64,000 nt of DNA, taken from NCBI RefSeq assembly GCF_000469545.1, contig NZ_KI273057.1:170544-234543 (forward strand), in the 5' to 3' direction. Origin of the DNA: Mitsuokella sp. oral taxon 131 str. W9106 (GTDB lineage Bacteria; Bacillota; Negativicutes; Selenomonadales; Selenomonadaceae). Positions 9,046 to 17,558 of the stretch are shown here, piece after piece. A program made the position numbers and the translations under genes. Position 1 is the stretch's first letter. Every line of letters starts with the position of its first letter. Below the pieces are notes generated by a model, which made no database searches, was not told the origin of the DNA, and saw nothing but the letters and a program-made list of their open reading frames with translations.

Positions 9046-9502
9046 AGTGTGCATACAGCGAAAGGATAAAATACGTTAGACCGCCCGCAATGAGTGGGCC
9101 GACCGCAATTCCTTTGAAAAAAAATACACCGACCATCGTTCCAATAATCAAAGCCGATACAACTTCGGGTGAACTCTTCAATAAAGAAACGCCGCCGCCG
9201 CCTGCAACGGCAGCTAAAATGCCGGCAAATACAGCGATGACGCCCATTGGTGTCTTAAAGGAGTCAATCATGGTCTGAAATGTAACGGTTCCATTTGCTA
9301 TCGGAACAAGAATCGCAGCGGTTAAAATGATGATTCCCCAATTTAGTCCATGTGAGCCAAGCGTGTCTAATCCTGCGGCCCAACCAATCCATTCAAGCAC
9401 TTTTAGTCCTAGCACGATGCCAGTTGCGTACACAACGGTCATATTGTGGCTGATCAAACTCAACACAAACACGATGCCTAATGTAATATATGCACTTAAC
9501 AA
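9038..9502 (-). CDS. DUF441 (YeaL) family membrane protein
   Basis: Hydrophobic protein of about 154 residues with four or more membrane segments and the DUF441 hallmarks LNWGIIILTAAILVPIA, SFKTPMGVIAVFAGI and GVFFFKGIAVGPLIAGGL. The function of the family is unknown. The start is decided by two signals: a promoter whose -10 box lies at 9526-9531 places the transcript start near 9519, so the upstream GTG at 9523 would be untranscribed, and GGAGG at 9511-9515 lies eight bases before the TTG at 9502. It is convergent with the metallo-hydrolase and divergent from rplS, so it is a single-gene unit. Confidence 0.88.
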   Translation of the reverse strand: MLSAYITLGIVFVLSLISHNMTVVYATGIVLGLKVLEWIGWAAGLDTLGSHGLNWGIIILTAAILVPIANGTVTFQTMIDSFKTPMGVIAVFAGILAAVAGGGGVSLLKSSPEVVSALIIGTMVGVFFFKGIAVGPLIAGGLTYFILSLYAHFK

Positions 9503-9525
9503 AACAAACACCTCCAACTTCACTT

Positions 9526-9554
9526 ATTTTAACGACGAAAAATCGAGAAATCAA
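9526..9554 (-). promoter_or_regulatory. sigma-A promoter of the DUF441 gene
   Basis: Read on the minus strand: -35 TTGATT (9549-9554), 17-base spacer, -10 TAAAAT (9526-9531). The predicted transcript start is about 17 bases before the TTG start at 9502, just enough to include the GGAGG ribosome site. This agreement supports both the promoter and the start choice. Confidence 0.65.
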
Positions 9555-9585
9555 GTAAATCCGTATACGACTTAAAATTTAGGTA

Positions 9586-9614
9586 TTGAAATCGCATCCG
9601 GAGTATGCTAGACT
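9586..9614 (+). promoter_or_regulatory. sigma-A promoter of rplS
   Basis: -35 TTGAAA (9586-9591), 17-base spacer and -10 TAGACT (9609-9614). It leaves a leader of roughly 64 bases before the rplS ATG. I see no convincing regulatory structure in that leader, only a short ATGG/CCAT pairing. Confidence 0.65.
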
Positions 9615-9684
9615 TATGCGGTAAGGATGGTCCTCTGTGTGAGCCATAATGCTTGCCATGAACATCTTCAGTAAGGAGGAAAGA

Positions 9685-10026
9685 ATGAATATCATCGAAA
9701 TCCTAGAAAAGGAGCAGCTTCGCAACGACATTCCAAAGTTTGCTCCAGGGGACACAGTTCGTGTCCATGCAAAGATCGTCGAGGGAACGCGTGAGCGTAT
9801 CCAGATGTTTGAAGGCGTCGTCATTGCACGCCAGGGGATTGGAGTACGCGAGACATTCACGGTTCGTCGAATCTCTTATGGTGTTGGCGTGGAGCGTATG
9901 TTCCCCGTGCATTCTCCGCGCATCGAGAAGATTGATGTTGTGCGCCGCGGCGTTGTTCGTCGTGCGAAGCTCTATTATCTGCGTAAACTCACGGGTAAAG
10001 CTGCTCGCATCAGAGAAAAGCGCTAA
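9685..10026 (+). CDS. rplS: 50S ribosomal protein L19
   Basis: Ribosomal protein L19, 113 residues, located at the interface of the 30S and 50S subunits. The sequence is typical: [50 protein letters not shown] and a basic end. The ATG at 9685 has AAGGAGG seven to eight bases upstream, and the protein then starts [10 protein letters not shown] as in the family. It has its own promoter and is followed at once by a terminator. In many Firmicutes rplS follows trmD directly; here trmD lies 6 kb away on the other strand. Confidence 0.97.
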   Translation: MNIIEILEKEQLRNDIPKFAPGDTVRVHAKIVEGTRERIQMFEGVVIARQGIGVRETFTVRRISYGVGVERMFPVHSPRIEKIDVVRRGVVRRAKLYYLRKLTGKAARIREKR

Positions 10027-10037
10027 TTTGCGCATGG

Positions 10038-10067
10038 TAGGGACTGCTTTATGCAGTCCCTATTTTA
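10038..10067 (+). terminator. rho-independent terminator after rplS
   Basis: Perfect ten-base stem (10038-10047 with 10053-10062), five-base loop TTTAT, then TTTTAT. It lies 12 bases after the rplS stop and probably limits read-through into lepB. Confidence 0.8.
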
Positions 10068-10107
10068 TGTTATGCAGATTTTTTATCGTATCAATATGGA
10101 GGTATAG

Positions 10108-10629
10108 ATGAGTTCATTAGGAGAAGAAGCAAAAGACTGGATTGTTTCCATATTAGTCGCTGTTGTTCTTGCCTTTGTGATTCGAACCTTTATTGTCGAG
10201 CTCTATATTGTTGATGGCCCGTCCATGCGGCCTACGCTCGAATCACACGAACGGCTTGTCGTAAATAAATTCATTTACGCATTACGAGCTCCAGAAAAAG
10301 GGGAGATACTAGTTTTTCAATACCCGCGCGATACGAGCCGCGATTTTATCAAGCGCGTAATTGCGACACCAGGCGACACGATCGAAATCAAAGAAGGGCG
10401 CGTTTACGTCAACGATAAGATGTTGAACGAGGACTATATCCTCGAAAAGACGCACAGTGAGTATCCGAAGGCTGTCGTTCCTGATGGAACGGTGTTTGTC
10501 ATGGGCGATAATCGGAACAACTCAGAAGACAGTCGTTTTGCCGATGTAGGGTTTGTTCCCTATCACCTGATCAAAGGAAAGGCCGTTTTGGTATTTTGGC
10601 CAATTCCTGCATTCAAAGCATTGCCATGA
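10108..10629 (+). CDS. lepB: signal peptidase I
   Basis: Type I signal peptidase of 173 residues that cleaves signal peptides on the outer face of the cytoplasmic membrane. One N-terminal membrane segment (about residues 11-29) is followed by the catalytic serine S39 (DGPSMRPTL) and the general-base lysine K82 (RDFIKRVIATPGD). The C-terminal boxes GDNRNNSEDSR and KGKAVLVFWP are present. GGAGG lies seven bases before the ATG. A terminator separates it from rplS, so some transcripts must start or read through in the 40 bases between; I see no clear promoter there. Confidence 0.95.
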   Translation: MSSLGEEAKDWIVSILVAVVLAFVIRTFIVELYIVDGPSMRPTLESHERLVVNKFIYALRAPEKGEILVFQYPRDTSRDFIKRVIATPGDTIEIKEGRVYVNDKMLNEDYILEKTHSEYPKAVVPDGTVFVMGDNRNNSEDSRFADVGFVPYHLIKGKAVLVFWPIPAFKALP

Positions 10630-10646
10630 TGCTGAAGGAGACGGCG

Positions 10647-11408
10647 ATGAAACTAATATCTTGGAATGTAAATGGCTTGCGTGCATGCTTGAAAAAAGGT
10701 TTTATGGAAAGTTTCCTGCAGCTTGATGCGGATATTTTTGCTTTGCAGGAAACCAAAATGCAGCCTGAACAGGCTATTTTGGATCTTCCCGGCTATACAC
10801 AGTATTGGAATAGCGCGGAGAAAAAAGGCTATTCTGGAACAGCCGTTTTTTCTCGAGTCAAACCGTTGGATGTTATAAACGGAATAGGAATTGAGGAACA
10901 CGACCACGAAGGGCGTGTCATTACTTTGGAATTTCCAAGCTGTTTTTTTGTTACCGTATACACGCCAAATTCTAAACGAGGCTTAGAGCGTCTTTCTTAT
11001 CGAATGGAGTGGGAAGATGCATTTCGTGCGTATGTAAAAAAACTGGATGATGCAAAACCGGTCATTATATGCGGAGATCTCAATGTCGCACATACAGAGA
11101 TGGACTTGAAAAATCCTAAAACAAATCATCATAATGCCGGCTTTACAAATGAAGAACGCGCGAAGTTTACGGAGCTTTTGAATTCGGGCTTTATTGACAC
11201 ATTTCGTACACTTTATCCGACGCGTACAGCAGTCTATACTTGGTGGTCGTATCTTCGTAAGGCAAGAGATACGAATGCCGGATGGCGAATTGATTATTTT
11301 GTAGCGTCCACACGATTCAGGGAGTTTATTTTGGATGCAACGATTCATAACGAGATATTTGGCAGTGATCACTGTCCCGTTGGCTTGGAGATTGCTACTT
11401 CTATATGA
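10647..11408 (+). CDS. xth: exodeoxyribonuclease III
   Basis: Exonuclease III / AP endonuclease of 253 residues (ExoA/XthA group) for base excision repair. Motifs include the N-terminal LISWNVNGLRA, LQETK with the metal-binding glutamate, TVYTPNSKRG, ICGDLNVAHTEMDL, and the terminal GSDHCPVGLEI with the catalytic aspartate-histidine pair. I start at the ATG at 10647, which has GAAGGAG upstream and gives the standard N-terminus; longer frames overlap lepB. It overlaps the Nudix gene by four bases (ATGA). Confidence 0.95.
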   Translation: MKLISWNVNGLRACLKKGFMESFLQLDADIFALQETKMQPEQAILDLPGYTQYWNSAEKKGYSGTAVFSRVKPLDVINGIGIEEHDHEGRVITLEFPSCFFVTVYTPNSKRGLERLSYRMEWEDAFRAYVKKLDDAKPVIICGDLNVAHTEMDLKNPKTNHHNAGFTNEERAKFTELLNSGFIDTFRTLYPTRTAVYTWWSYLRKARDTNAGWRIDYFVASTRFREFILDATIHNEIFGSDHCPVGLEIATSI

Positions 11409-11896
11409 ATAAGACAAATTTGACCACGCTATGCTATATCGAACACGATGGCTGTTATCTCATGATGCATCGCGTCAAGAAAAAAAATGACATCAATCAG
11501 GGCAAATGGATTGGGGTAGGCGGACACTTTGAACACGACGAATCGCCGGAAGAGTGTCTACTGCGCGAAACCTACGAGGAGACAGGATTTGTTTTGGATT
11601 CATTTCATCTGCGTGGCATCATTACCTTTCAGTCAGATCACTGGCAGACAGAGTATATGTTCCTGTATACAGCAGATGCTTTTCATGGTACATTGATAAA
11701 AGACTGTCGTGAGGGAGAGTTGAGATGGATACACAAGGAAAATATGTTTGAGCTTCCATTATGGGAAGGCGACAGGATTTTCTTCCGATTAATGGAGATG
11801 AAAAAAACCGTTTTTTCGCTTAAACTTCGATATGAAGGCAATAAACTGATCGAAACGATTTTAGATGGAACACCGTATAGAGGATCAAACAAGTAG
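11405..11896 (+). CDS. Nudix hydrolase (MutT/8-oxo-dGTP diphosphatase-like)
   Basis: Nudix protein of 163 residues. The Nudix box is complete: GHFEHDESPEECLLRETYEE, followed by TGF, from about residue 39. The N-terminal CYIEHDGCYLMMHRVKKKND and the GKWIGVGG lead-in match the MutT/YtkD-type 8-oxo-dGTP diphosphatases of Firmicutes. Translational coupling with the AP endonuclease gene xth fits a role in oxidative DNA damage, but other nucleotide diphosphates could be the substrate. It ends 21 bases before prfC. Confidence 0.87.
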   Translation: MNKTNLTTLCYIEHDGCYLMMHRVKKKNDINQGKWIGVGGHFEHDESPEECLLRETYEETGFVLDSFHLRGIITFQSDHWQTEYMFLYTADAFHGTLIKDCREGELRWIHKENMFELPLWEGDRIFFRLMEMKKTVFSLKLRYEGNKLIETILDGTPYRGSNK

Positions 11897-11917
11897 CAGA
11901 AAACGGGAGGATACACT

Positions 11918-13543
11918 TTGTCTACGCTAAAAAATGAACTCGATAATGCGATAAGAAAACGACGTACTTTTGCCATTATTTCCCATCCAGATGCCGGAAA
12001 AACGACACTTACAGAAAAACTTTTGCTATACGGCGGTGCCATTCACTTGGCAGGCTCGATAAAATCAAGAAAAACACAACGTCATGCCGTATCGGATTGG
12101 ATGGAAATTGAAAAACAGCGCGGTATCTCAGTTACGAGTTCTGTATTACAATTTGAGTATGCTGGATACCGTATCAATATACTCGATACGCCAGGGCATC
12201 AGGACTTCTCAGAAGACACATATCGTACACTTATGGCCGTAGATAGTGCCGTCATGGTCATTGATGTGGCAAAAGGAGTAGAGGATCAAACAAAAAAACT
12301 TTTCAAGGTTTGCAAACAGCGCGGGATCCCTATTTTTACGTTCATTAACAAACTGGATCATTATGGCAAGATGCCGATCGACATCTTGGATGAAATCGAG
12401 AACGTGCTCGGTATCCGCGCTTATCCCATGAACTGGCCGATTGGGACAGACGGACAGTACCTTGGCGTTTTTGATCGCCGTAATAATAAGGCCGCACTCT
12501 TTGCGGCAGACACTACACATGGGCAAGAGGCCAGAAGCGCCGATATTTACGAAGCCGCTTCACCAGAACTTGTGAAGCGTGTCGGAAATACGACATGGAA
12601 GGCGTTAAAGGAGGATTTGGAACTCCTAGATGAAGCTGGAGAAGAATTTGATTTAGAAAAGGTGGCAGCAGGAGAACTCACGCCGATCTATTTCGGTTCG
12701 GCTATGACGAATTTTGGCGTTCAAGACTTCCTTGATGGGTATATCGAACTCGCACCACCTCCTGCACCACGTGATTCATCTATTGGGATAATTGAACCAA
12801 ATGATGAAAAATTCTCTGCATTTATCTTTAAGATACAGGCTAATATGAATCCGGCACATCGAGATCGTTTGGCGTTTATTCGTATCTGTTCCGGAAAATT
12901 CGAACGCAATATGAATGTTTGGCATGAGAAAAGTGGGAAAATCATCAAGCTTGCTCAGCCACAGCAGTTTTTGGCACAGGATAGGCAAATTATCGATATC
13001 GCATATCCGGGAGATATCGTAGGGCTTTTCGATCCCGGTATTTTCGGCATAGGCGATACGATTTGCGATGAAGATAAAAAGTTTAAGTTTGCGGACTTTC
13101 CTGTATTTCCTCCAGAAAAATTTGCTCGCGTTCAAGCCAAGGATACGATGAAAAGAAAACAGTTCGTAAAGGGCATTGAGCAGTTGACCCAAGAAGGCGC
13201 GATACAGCTTTTTCAGCAGGCTGGTGCAGGAACGGAATCGTATATCGTTGGCACGGTTGGGACGCTACAGTTTGAAGTTTTGGAATACCGACTAAAAAAT
13301 GAGTATCATGTCGATATCGTCATGAATATGCAGCCTTATGAATTAGCGAGATGGATGGCGGCCAAAGATGGTTCTGAAATCACACCGGCATCATTGAAAG
13401 GTGCTGATCGTGGTATGTTTGTCTATGACCTGAATGGTGCACCTGTCTTGCTTGTCAGCAACGAATGGGCATTAGGATGGATTACAGATAACAATCCGAA
13501 CCTGCTCTTAAATCATGTTCCATTTGATAAAAGAGAAGTATAG
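11918..13543 (+). CDS. prfC: peptide chain release factor 3
   Basis: GTPase RF3 of 541 residues that recycles RF1/RF2 from the ribosome after peptide release. G motifs are visible: SHPDAGKTTLTEKLL (G1), RGISVTSSV (G2), DTPGHQDFSEDTYRTL (G3) and NKLDH (G4). The C-terminal part has GTVGTLQFEVLEYRLKNEY, typical for RF3 rather than EF-G. The start is a TTG at 11918 with GGGAGG seven bases upstream. It is probably the last gene of the lepB run; a large inverted repeat follows 20 bases after the stop. Confidence 0.95.
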   Translation: MSTLKNELDNAIRKRRTFAIISHPDAGKTTLTEKLLLYGGAIHLAGSIKSRKTQRHAVSDWMEIEKQRGISVTSSVLQFEYAGYRINILDTPGHQDFSEDTYRTLMAVDSAVMVIDVAKGVEDQTKKLFKVCKQRGIPIFTFINKLDHYGKMPIDILDEIENVLGIRAYPMNWPIGTDGQYLGVFDRRNNKAALFAADTTHGQEARSADIYEAASPELVKRVGNTTWKALKEDLELLDEAGEEFDLEKVAAGELTPIYFGSAMTNFGVQDFLDGYIELAPPPAPRDSSIGIIEPNDEKFSAFIFKIQANMNPAHRDRLAFIRICSGKFERNMNVWHEKSGKIIKLAQPQQFLAQDRQIIDIAYPGDIVGLFDPGIFGIGDTICDEDKKFKFADFPVFPPEKFARVQAKDTMKRKQFVKGIEQLTQEGAIQLFQQAGAGTESYIVGTVGTLQFEVLEYRLKNEYHVDIVMNMQPYELARWMAAKDGSEITPASLKGADRGMFVYDLNGAPVLLVSNEWALGWITDNNPNLLLNHVPFDKREV

Positions 13544-13562
13544 TATTTCATCGATGATTTCA

Positions 13563-13599
13563 TATAACTTCCGATAAGTATAAATTATCGGAAGTTATA
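13563..13599. repeat. perfect 15-base inverted repeat between prfC and hypF (loxP-like arms)
   Basis: Arms 13563-13577 and 13585-13599 are exact reverse complements with a seven-base centre GTATAAA. Read as 13-base arms (13564-13576, 13586-13598) with a nine-base spacer, each arm matches the phage P1 loxP arm at 11 of 13 positions. There is no T-run on either side, so it is a weak candidate for a terminator. It may be an operator or a prfC 3' hairpin; TATAAT at 13596-13601 overlaps its right arm. It lies 38 bases before the hypF start. Confidence 0.75.
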
Positions 13600-13637
13600 A
13601 TTATAGTAAGACGTATTCCAAATGAGGTGCATATTCT

Positions 13638-15950
13638 ATGGTGCTCTATCGCATCCGTGTATTCGGCATCGTTCAAGGCGTTGGCTTCCGTCCTTTTATC
13701 AGCAGGCTTGCAAAAGAACAAAATATTTTCGGTACGGTTTGCAACAAAGGCTCCTATGTGGAAATTTTTGCACAAGGCGAGAAAAAAATACTGGATCAAT
13801 TTCAACAGGATATTTTGGATCGAGCGCCAGAACGGTCTGACATCGTAAGTTTGGAAAAAGTTGAACGATCATCCTCACATGTATTTGAATCTTTCGATAT
13901 CATCGACAGCGAAAAAGAAACCGGTGCCATTTTCATATCCCCTGATATCGCAACTTGTGAAACGTGCCGTAATGAACTGTTCGATTCGTCGAATCGTCGA
14001 TATCTGCATCCGTTTATAAACTGTACTGCCTGTGGACCGCGTTTGACCATTCTTGAATCCATGCCGTATGATCGTGAACGAACCAGCATGAAGGACTTTC
14101 CAATGTGCCATGCCTGCCACGTGGAATACACTTCTCCTGATACTCGTCGATATGATGCACAGCCGATCTGCTGCAATGCGTGCGGACCAGAAGTTTATCT
14201 CGTTGGTGAACCATGTATTCGAGGAGCAGCGGCTATCACAAGGGCTCGAAAGGCTATAAAAAATGGATCTATCATTGCGATAAAAGGAATAGGAGGATTT
14301 CATCTATGCTGTGATGCTTATGATGAAATCGCGGTAAAACGCTTGAGAGAAAGAAAATCACGTCCTGTAAAGCCTTTTGCCGTTATGATGCGAAATATGG
14401 ACATCGTTCATAATCAATGTATATTTGAGCATAAGAAGCAAGAAAAGATTCTTACAGGGCATCAGAAACCTATCCTTCTTTTGCAAAAAAAAGAGCATTT
14501 CCAGTTAGCCAGTTCCGTTGCGCCAGGAAATCCGAAAATCGGTGTGATGCTCCCCTACGCACCGATCCAAATGCTATTGTTTGATTATCCAGATGGAATA
14601 GAGATGCCGGATTCTTTGATTATGACAAGTGGCAATCCAAGTGGAGCGCCAATTTGTCATACGGACGAGGAAGCTTCAGATATGCTGTTAGGAAAAATAT
14701 GTGATCTTATTCTATCCAATAATCGTCGAATACGGCTGCGAGCAGATGATAGTGTCATGGACTGGTTGCATGATAAGCCTTATATGATACGAAGAAGCAG
14801 AGGATATACCCCACTTCCATTCTCTTTAAATCAAACGCTTCATGGACAAGTCTTGGCAATCGGCGGAGAATTGAAAAATACATTTGCGATCGTTCGTGAT
14901 AATCTGATCTATCCATCGCCTTATATCGGAGATATGAGCGATTTGCGTACTTTAACGGCCTTAAAAGACTCCGTATTATTATTTGAATCGCTTTTTGAAT
15001 GTACTCCCAGTCTCATAGCATGTGATTTACATCCGCGATATAATACGACGGCATATGCCAAAACGCTAAACACACCGCTCTTTCCGATTCAGCATCATTA
15101 TGCTCATATTTTATCCTGCATGGCAGAGAACCAATATTCGGATCCGGTCATCGGAATTTCATTTGACGGAACAGGATATGGAACGGATGAGACTATATGG
15201 GGCGGGGAAATCCTTCAAGCAGATTATCATGGTTTCTTGCGTCTTGGTTCTATTGAACCGTTTTGGCAATTTGGCGGAGATGCAGCAGCACGTGAAGGTT
15301 GGCGTGTAGCAGTTTCCATGCTATATCATTTGTGTGCTACTGCAGAAGAAGCACGAACGTATGCAAAATCACTAAACCTCTGTTCGGATCAGGAATGGAA
15401 AACTCAATCCATCTTATTGGAAAACAATCTGAATGGTATTATTTCGACGAGTGCAGGACGTCTATTCGATGCAATAAGTGCACTTCTTGGCATTCGACGC
15501 AAATCTACTTTTGAAGGAGAGGCGTCCATGTTTCTTCAATTCGCTGCTGAAGAAGGCGAATTAATGGAAGCAGATTCTTCTCTCCCATTAATTCCACTAA
15601 AAAAAGAATCGAAAACGGGACGATTCTTTTTACCGACTTTTGAAATGTTTTATGCAGCTTTACAAGAATGTATAGCCGGTATCGATGTTCGGCTGTCTGC
15701 GTATTATTTTCATATTCGTTTAGCAGATTCCATTTCGAATGCTTGCAACCAAATAAAAGAAAAAACTGGAATCTGTACGGTTGCACTAAGCGGCGGCGTA
15801 TTTCAAAATCTTTTTCTTGTGCGTTTAATAGAGAGCAGACTTATGTCAAATGGGTTTCACGTATTAACACATAGCCTCATTCCACCGAATGATGGTGGTC
15901 TTTGCCTTGGACAAGCCACAGCAGCAATCGTCCATTTAAATGAAGAATAA
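13638..15950 (+). CDS. hypF: carbamoyltransferase HypF ([NiFe]-hydrogenase maturation)
   Basis: HypF of 770 residues, which activates carbamoyl phosphate and passes the carbamoyl group to HypE for making the cyanide ligands of [NiFe] hydrogenase. All domains are present: acylphosphatase (about 1-90, GIVQGVGFRPF); two zinc fingers with cysteines 107/110, 129/132, 157/160 and 179/182 in the exact C-X2-C-X18-C-X2-C-X24 pattern; a YrdC-like domain (about 205-390); and a Kae1-like C-terminal domain (HHYAHILSCMAEN, GISFDGTGYG, ALSGGVFQN). GAGGTG lies nine bases before the ATG. No other hyp gene or hydrogenase subunit is in the window, so hypF is apart from its partners. Confidence 0.96.
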   Translation: MVLYRIRVFGIVQGVGFRPFISRLAKEQNIFGTVCNKGSYVEIFAQGEKKILDQFQQDILDRAPERSDIVSLEKVERSSSHVFESFDIIDSEKETGAIFISPDIATCETCRNELFDSSNRRYLHPFINCTACGPRLTILESMPYDRERTSMKDFPMCHACHVEYTSPDTRRYDAQPICCNACGPEVYLVGEPCIRGAAAITRARKAIKNGSIIAIKGIGGFHLCCDAYDEIAVKRLRERKSRPVKPFAVMMRNMDIVHNQCIFEHKKQEKILTGHQKPILLLQKKEHFQLASSVAPGNPKIGVMLPYAPIQMLLFDYPDGIEMPDSLIMTSGNPSGAPICHTDEEASDMLLGKICDLILSNNRRIRLRADDSVMDWLHDKPYMIRRSRGYTPLPFSLNQTLHGQVLAIGGELKNTFAIVRDNLIYPSPYIGDMSDLRTLTALKDSVLLFESLFECTPSLIACDLHPRYNTTAYAKTLNTPLFPIQHHYAHILSCMAENQYSDPVIGISFDGTGYGTDETIWGGEILQADYHGFLRLGSIEPFWQFGGDAAAREGWRVAVSMLYHLCATAEEARTYAKSLNLCSDQEWKTQSILLENNLNGIISTSAGRLFDAISALLGIRRKSTFEGEASMFLQFAAEEGELMEADSSLPLIPLKKESKTGRFFLPTFEMFYAALQECIAGIDVRLSAYYFHIRLADSISNACNQIKEKTGICTVALSGGVFQNLFLVRLIESRLMSNGFHVLTHSLIPPNDGGLCLGQATAAIVHLNEE

Positions 15951-15966
15951 AGAGGAGTGGAGCGTT

Positions 15967-16254
15967 ATGCTTATTTCCGTATTTCATCTTCTGTTTTATG
16001 CCTTAATTCAAACCTTTGGAATCTCAATTTTCACAATTTCATTAAAACGCATTGGTATATTGACGCGAGCATATCGTATCCGATCCTTTTTATTTTTAGT
16101 TGCAGTGAATGTATCTGGTACGCTGACTTTTGGTGAGGCGCAATGGCTCTCTGCTTCCCGCCCCATTGCAGGCGGCTTATTCTTAGTTGGAATGGCAGTA
16201 TTTTTTATTTGCCACGGGCTTATGGCTTGGAAATATTGGCGAATAGGAAAATAG
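15967..16254 (+). CDS. small multi-pass membrane protein of unknown function
   Basis: I do not recognise a family. The product has about 95 residues and is mostly hydrophobic, with three likely membrane segments (about residues 3-22, 35-52 and 65-85) and a basic C-terminus (KYWRIGK). I start at the ATG at 15967, which has AGAGGAG nine bases upstream; another ATG at 15940 would overlap the end of hypF. It follows hypF by 16 bases and is likely co-transcribed with it. It is convergent with trmD; the 49 bases between hold no visible terminator. Confidence 0.7.
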   Translation: MLISVFHLLFYALIQTFGISIFTISLKRIGILTRAYRIRSFLFLVAVNVSGTLTFGEAQWLSASRPIAGGLFLVGMAVFFICHGLMAWKYWRIGK

Positions 16255-16303
16255 ATCCCATGCACAACAATGTCTTGGATTTATTTGAAGAAACGATTAT
16301 TCT

Positions 16304-17038
16304 TTAACTGTTGATCGATGCCAAAAAGTCTTTGTCCTGCTTTGTGAGGTTCGCATTTTGCAATAAGTCTGGCCGTTTTTCTTTCGTCAGTCGCAATGAT
16401 TGCTCTCGTCTCCATGCTCGAATTCTTGCATGGTCACCTGAAAGAAGGATATCGGGAACACACATTCCCTCAAACTCACGTGGCCGCGTATACTGAGGGT
16501 ATCCCAAAATCCCTTCATAAAAGGAATCGGTCGGAGCAGAATCCGAATCGCCTAAAACGCCTGGAAGCATACGAGAAACGGAATCCGTGATGACCATTGC
16601 AGGAAGTTCTCCACCCGTCAAAACAAAATCCCCAATAGAAATGGATTCATCGGCAAGAGCACAGATACGCGCATCAAATCCTTCATAGTGTCCACAAATA
16701 AAAATGAGCTGATCGAATGTAGCAAGTTCTTTTGCCTTATCCTGTGTAAAAACAGTGCCAGAAGGATCCATAAGCAAGATGCGCCGATGACCGGCATACG
16801 CTTTTGTTTGTGTGAGAATAAAATGCATTGCTCGATAAAGTGGCTCTGGCTTTATCACCATTCCCGCACCGCCACCAAACGGAGAATCATCTACATGCCT
16901 ATGCTTGTCAAATGAAAAGTCTCGAAAGTCGGTAAGATGAATATCTAAAATGCCGTTGTCAACAGCTCGCTTCGTAATGCTTGCGCCGAATGGGCCAGCA
17001 AACATACTGGGAAAAAGCGTCAAAATATCAACGCGCAT
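16304..17038 (-). CDS. trmD: tRNA (guanine-37-N1)-methyltransferase
   Basis: TrmD of 244 residues, the SPOUT enzyme that makes m1G37 in tRNA and prevents frameshifting. The knot region is clear: GGGAGMVIKPEPLYRAM, FICGHYEGFDARI, SIGDFVLTGGELPAMVITD and MLPGVLGD. The C-terminal GDHARIRAWRREQSL is also typical. I start at the ATG at 17038, which has GGAGG nine bases upstream and gives the usual MRVDILTLFP start. It overlaps the rimM end by 11 bases. The usual downstream partner rplS is not here. Confidence 0.96.
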   Translation of the reverse strand: MRVDILTLFPSMFAGPFGASITKRAVDNGILDIHLTDFRDFSFDKHRHVDDSPFGGGAGMVIKPEPLYRAMHFILTQTKAYAGHRRILLMDPSGTVFTQDKAKELATFDQLIFICGHYEGFDARICALADESISIGDFVLTGGELPAMVITDSVSRMLPGVLGDSDSAPTDSFYEGILGYPQYTRPREFEGMCVPDILLSGDHARIRAWRREQSLRLTKEKRPDLLQNANLTKQDKDFLASINS

Positions 17039-17558
17039 CTTCTGTTTCCTCCAACAGATCGACAATCATTTTACCCTGTGCGATATCGATTGCTTTAACG
17101 ACAGACTTCAATGCGGGGATCAAAACTTCTTTTCCATCTTTGCTATGTACTTGATAAACATCGTTGCTGCCAGTACGAAGAATATTATCTACTCGACCTA
17201 ACTCGTTTCCATCTAGGTCAAAAACGGTCAGCCCAATGATATCAAACGTATAATACTCTCCTTCGTCAAGAGGTGTCACTTCGTCACGCGCAATCGTCAA
17301 CAATCGTCCATTTAAGTGCATCGCGTCCTCACGAGTGGGATATTCTCGAAATTTGAGCAGTACGAACTGTTTATGATATCTACAAGATTCAATGTGCAGC
17401 GGTTCATTCCCAACCATGACGACATTCATCTTCATAAAACGATCTACGAAATCGGTCAAGGGAATGATACGAACTTCTCCACGAATCCCGTGAACAGCAC
17501 CTACTTTTCCAATCGCAATGCGTTCTGCCTTATCCTCGGATGGCGATAATCTTGTCAT
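17028..17558 (-). CDS. rimM: 16S rRNA processing protein RimM
   Basis: RimM of about 176 residues, an assembly factor for the 30S head that binds S19. The N-terminal barrel starts IAIGKVGAVHGIRGEVRI, and the PRC barrel contains EYYTFDIIGLTVFD, GRVDNILRTGSNDVY and LIPALKSVVKAID. The start is not certain: ATG 17558 overlaps ylqD by 29 bases and has only a weak ribosome site, so translational coupling is likely. The order rimM-trmD is standard. Confidence 0.93.
   Translation of the reverse strand: MTRLSPSEDKAERIAIGKVGAVHGIRGEVRIIPLTDFVDRFMKMNVVMVGNEPLHIESCRYHKQFVLLKFREYPTREDAMHLNGRLLTIARDEVTPLDEGEYYTFDIIGLTVFDLDGNELGRVDNILRTGSNDVYQVHSKDGKEVLIPALKSVVKAIDIAQGKMIVDLLEETEDAR

Noticed and set aside
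13563..13599. A functional loxP recombination site
   Set aside because: The spacer between the 13-base arms is nine bases, not eight, two arm bases differ on each side, and no second copy or recombinase gene is in the window.
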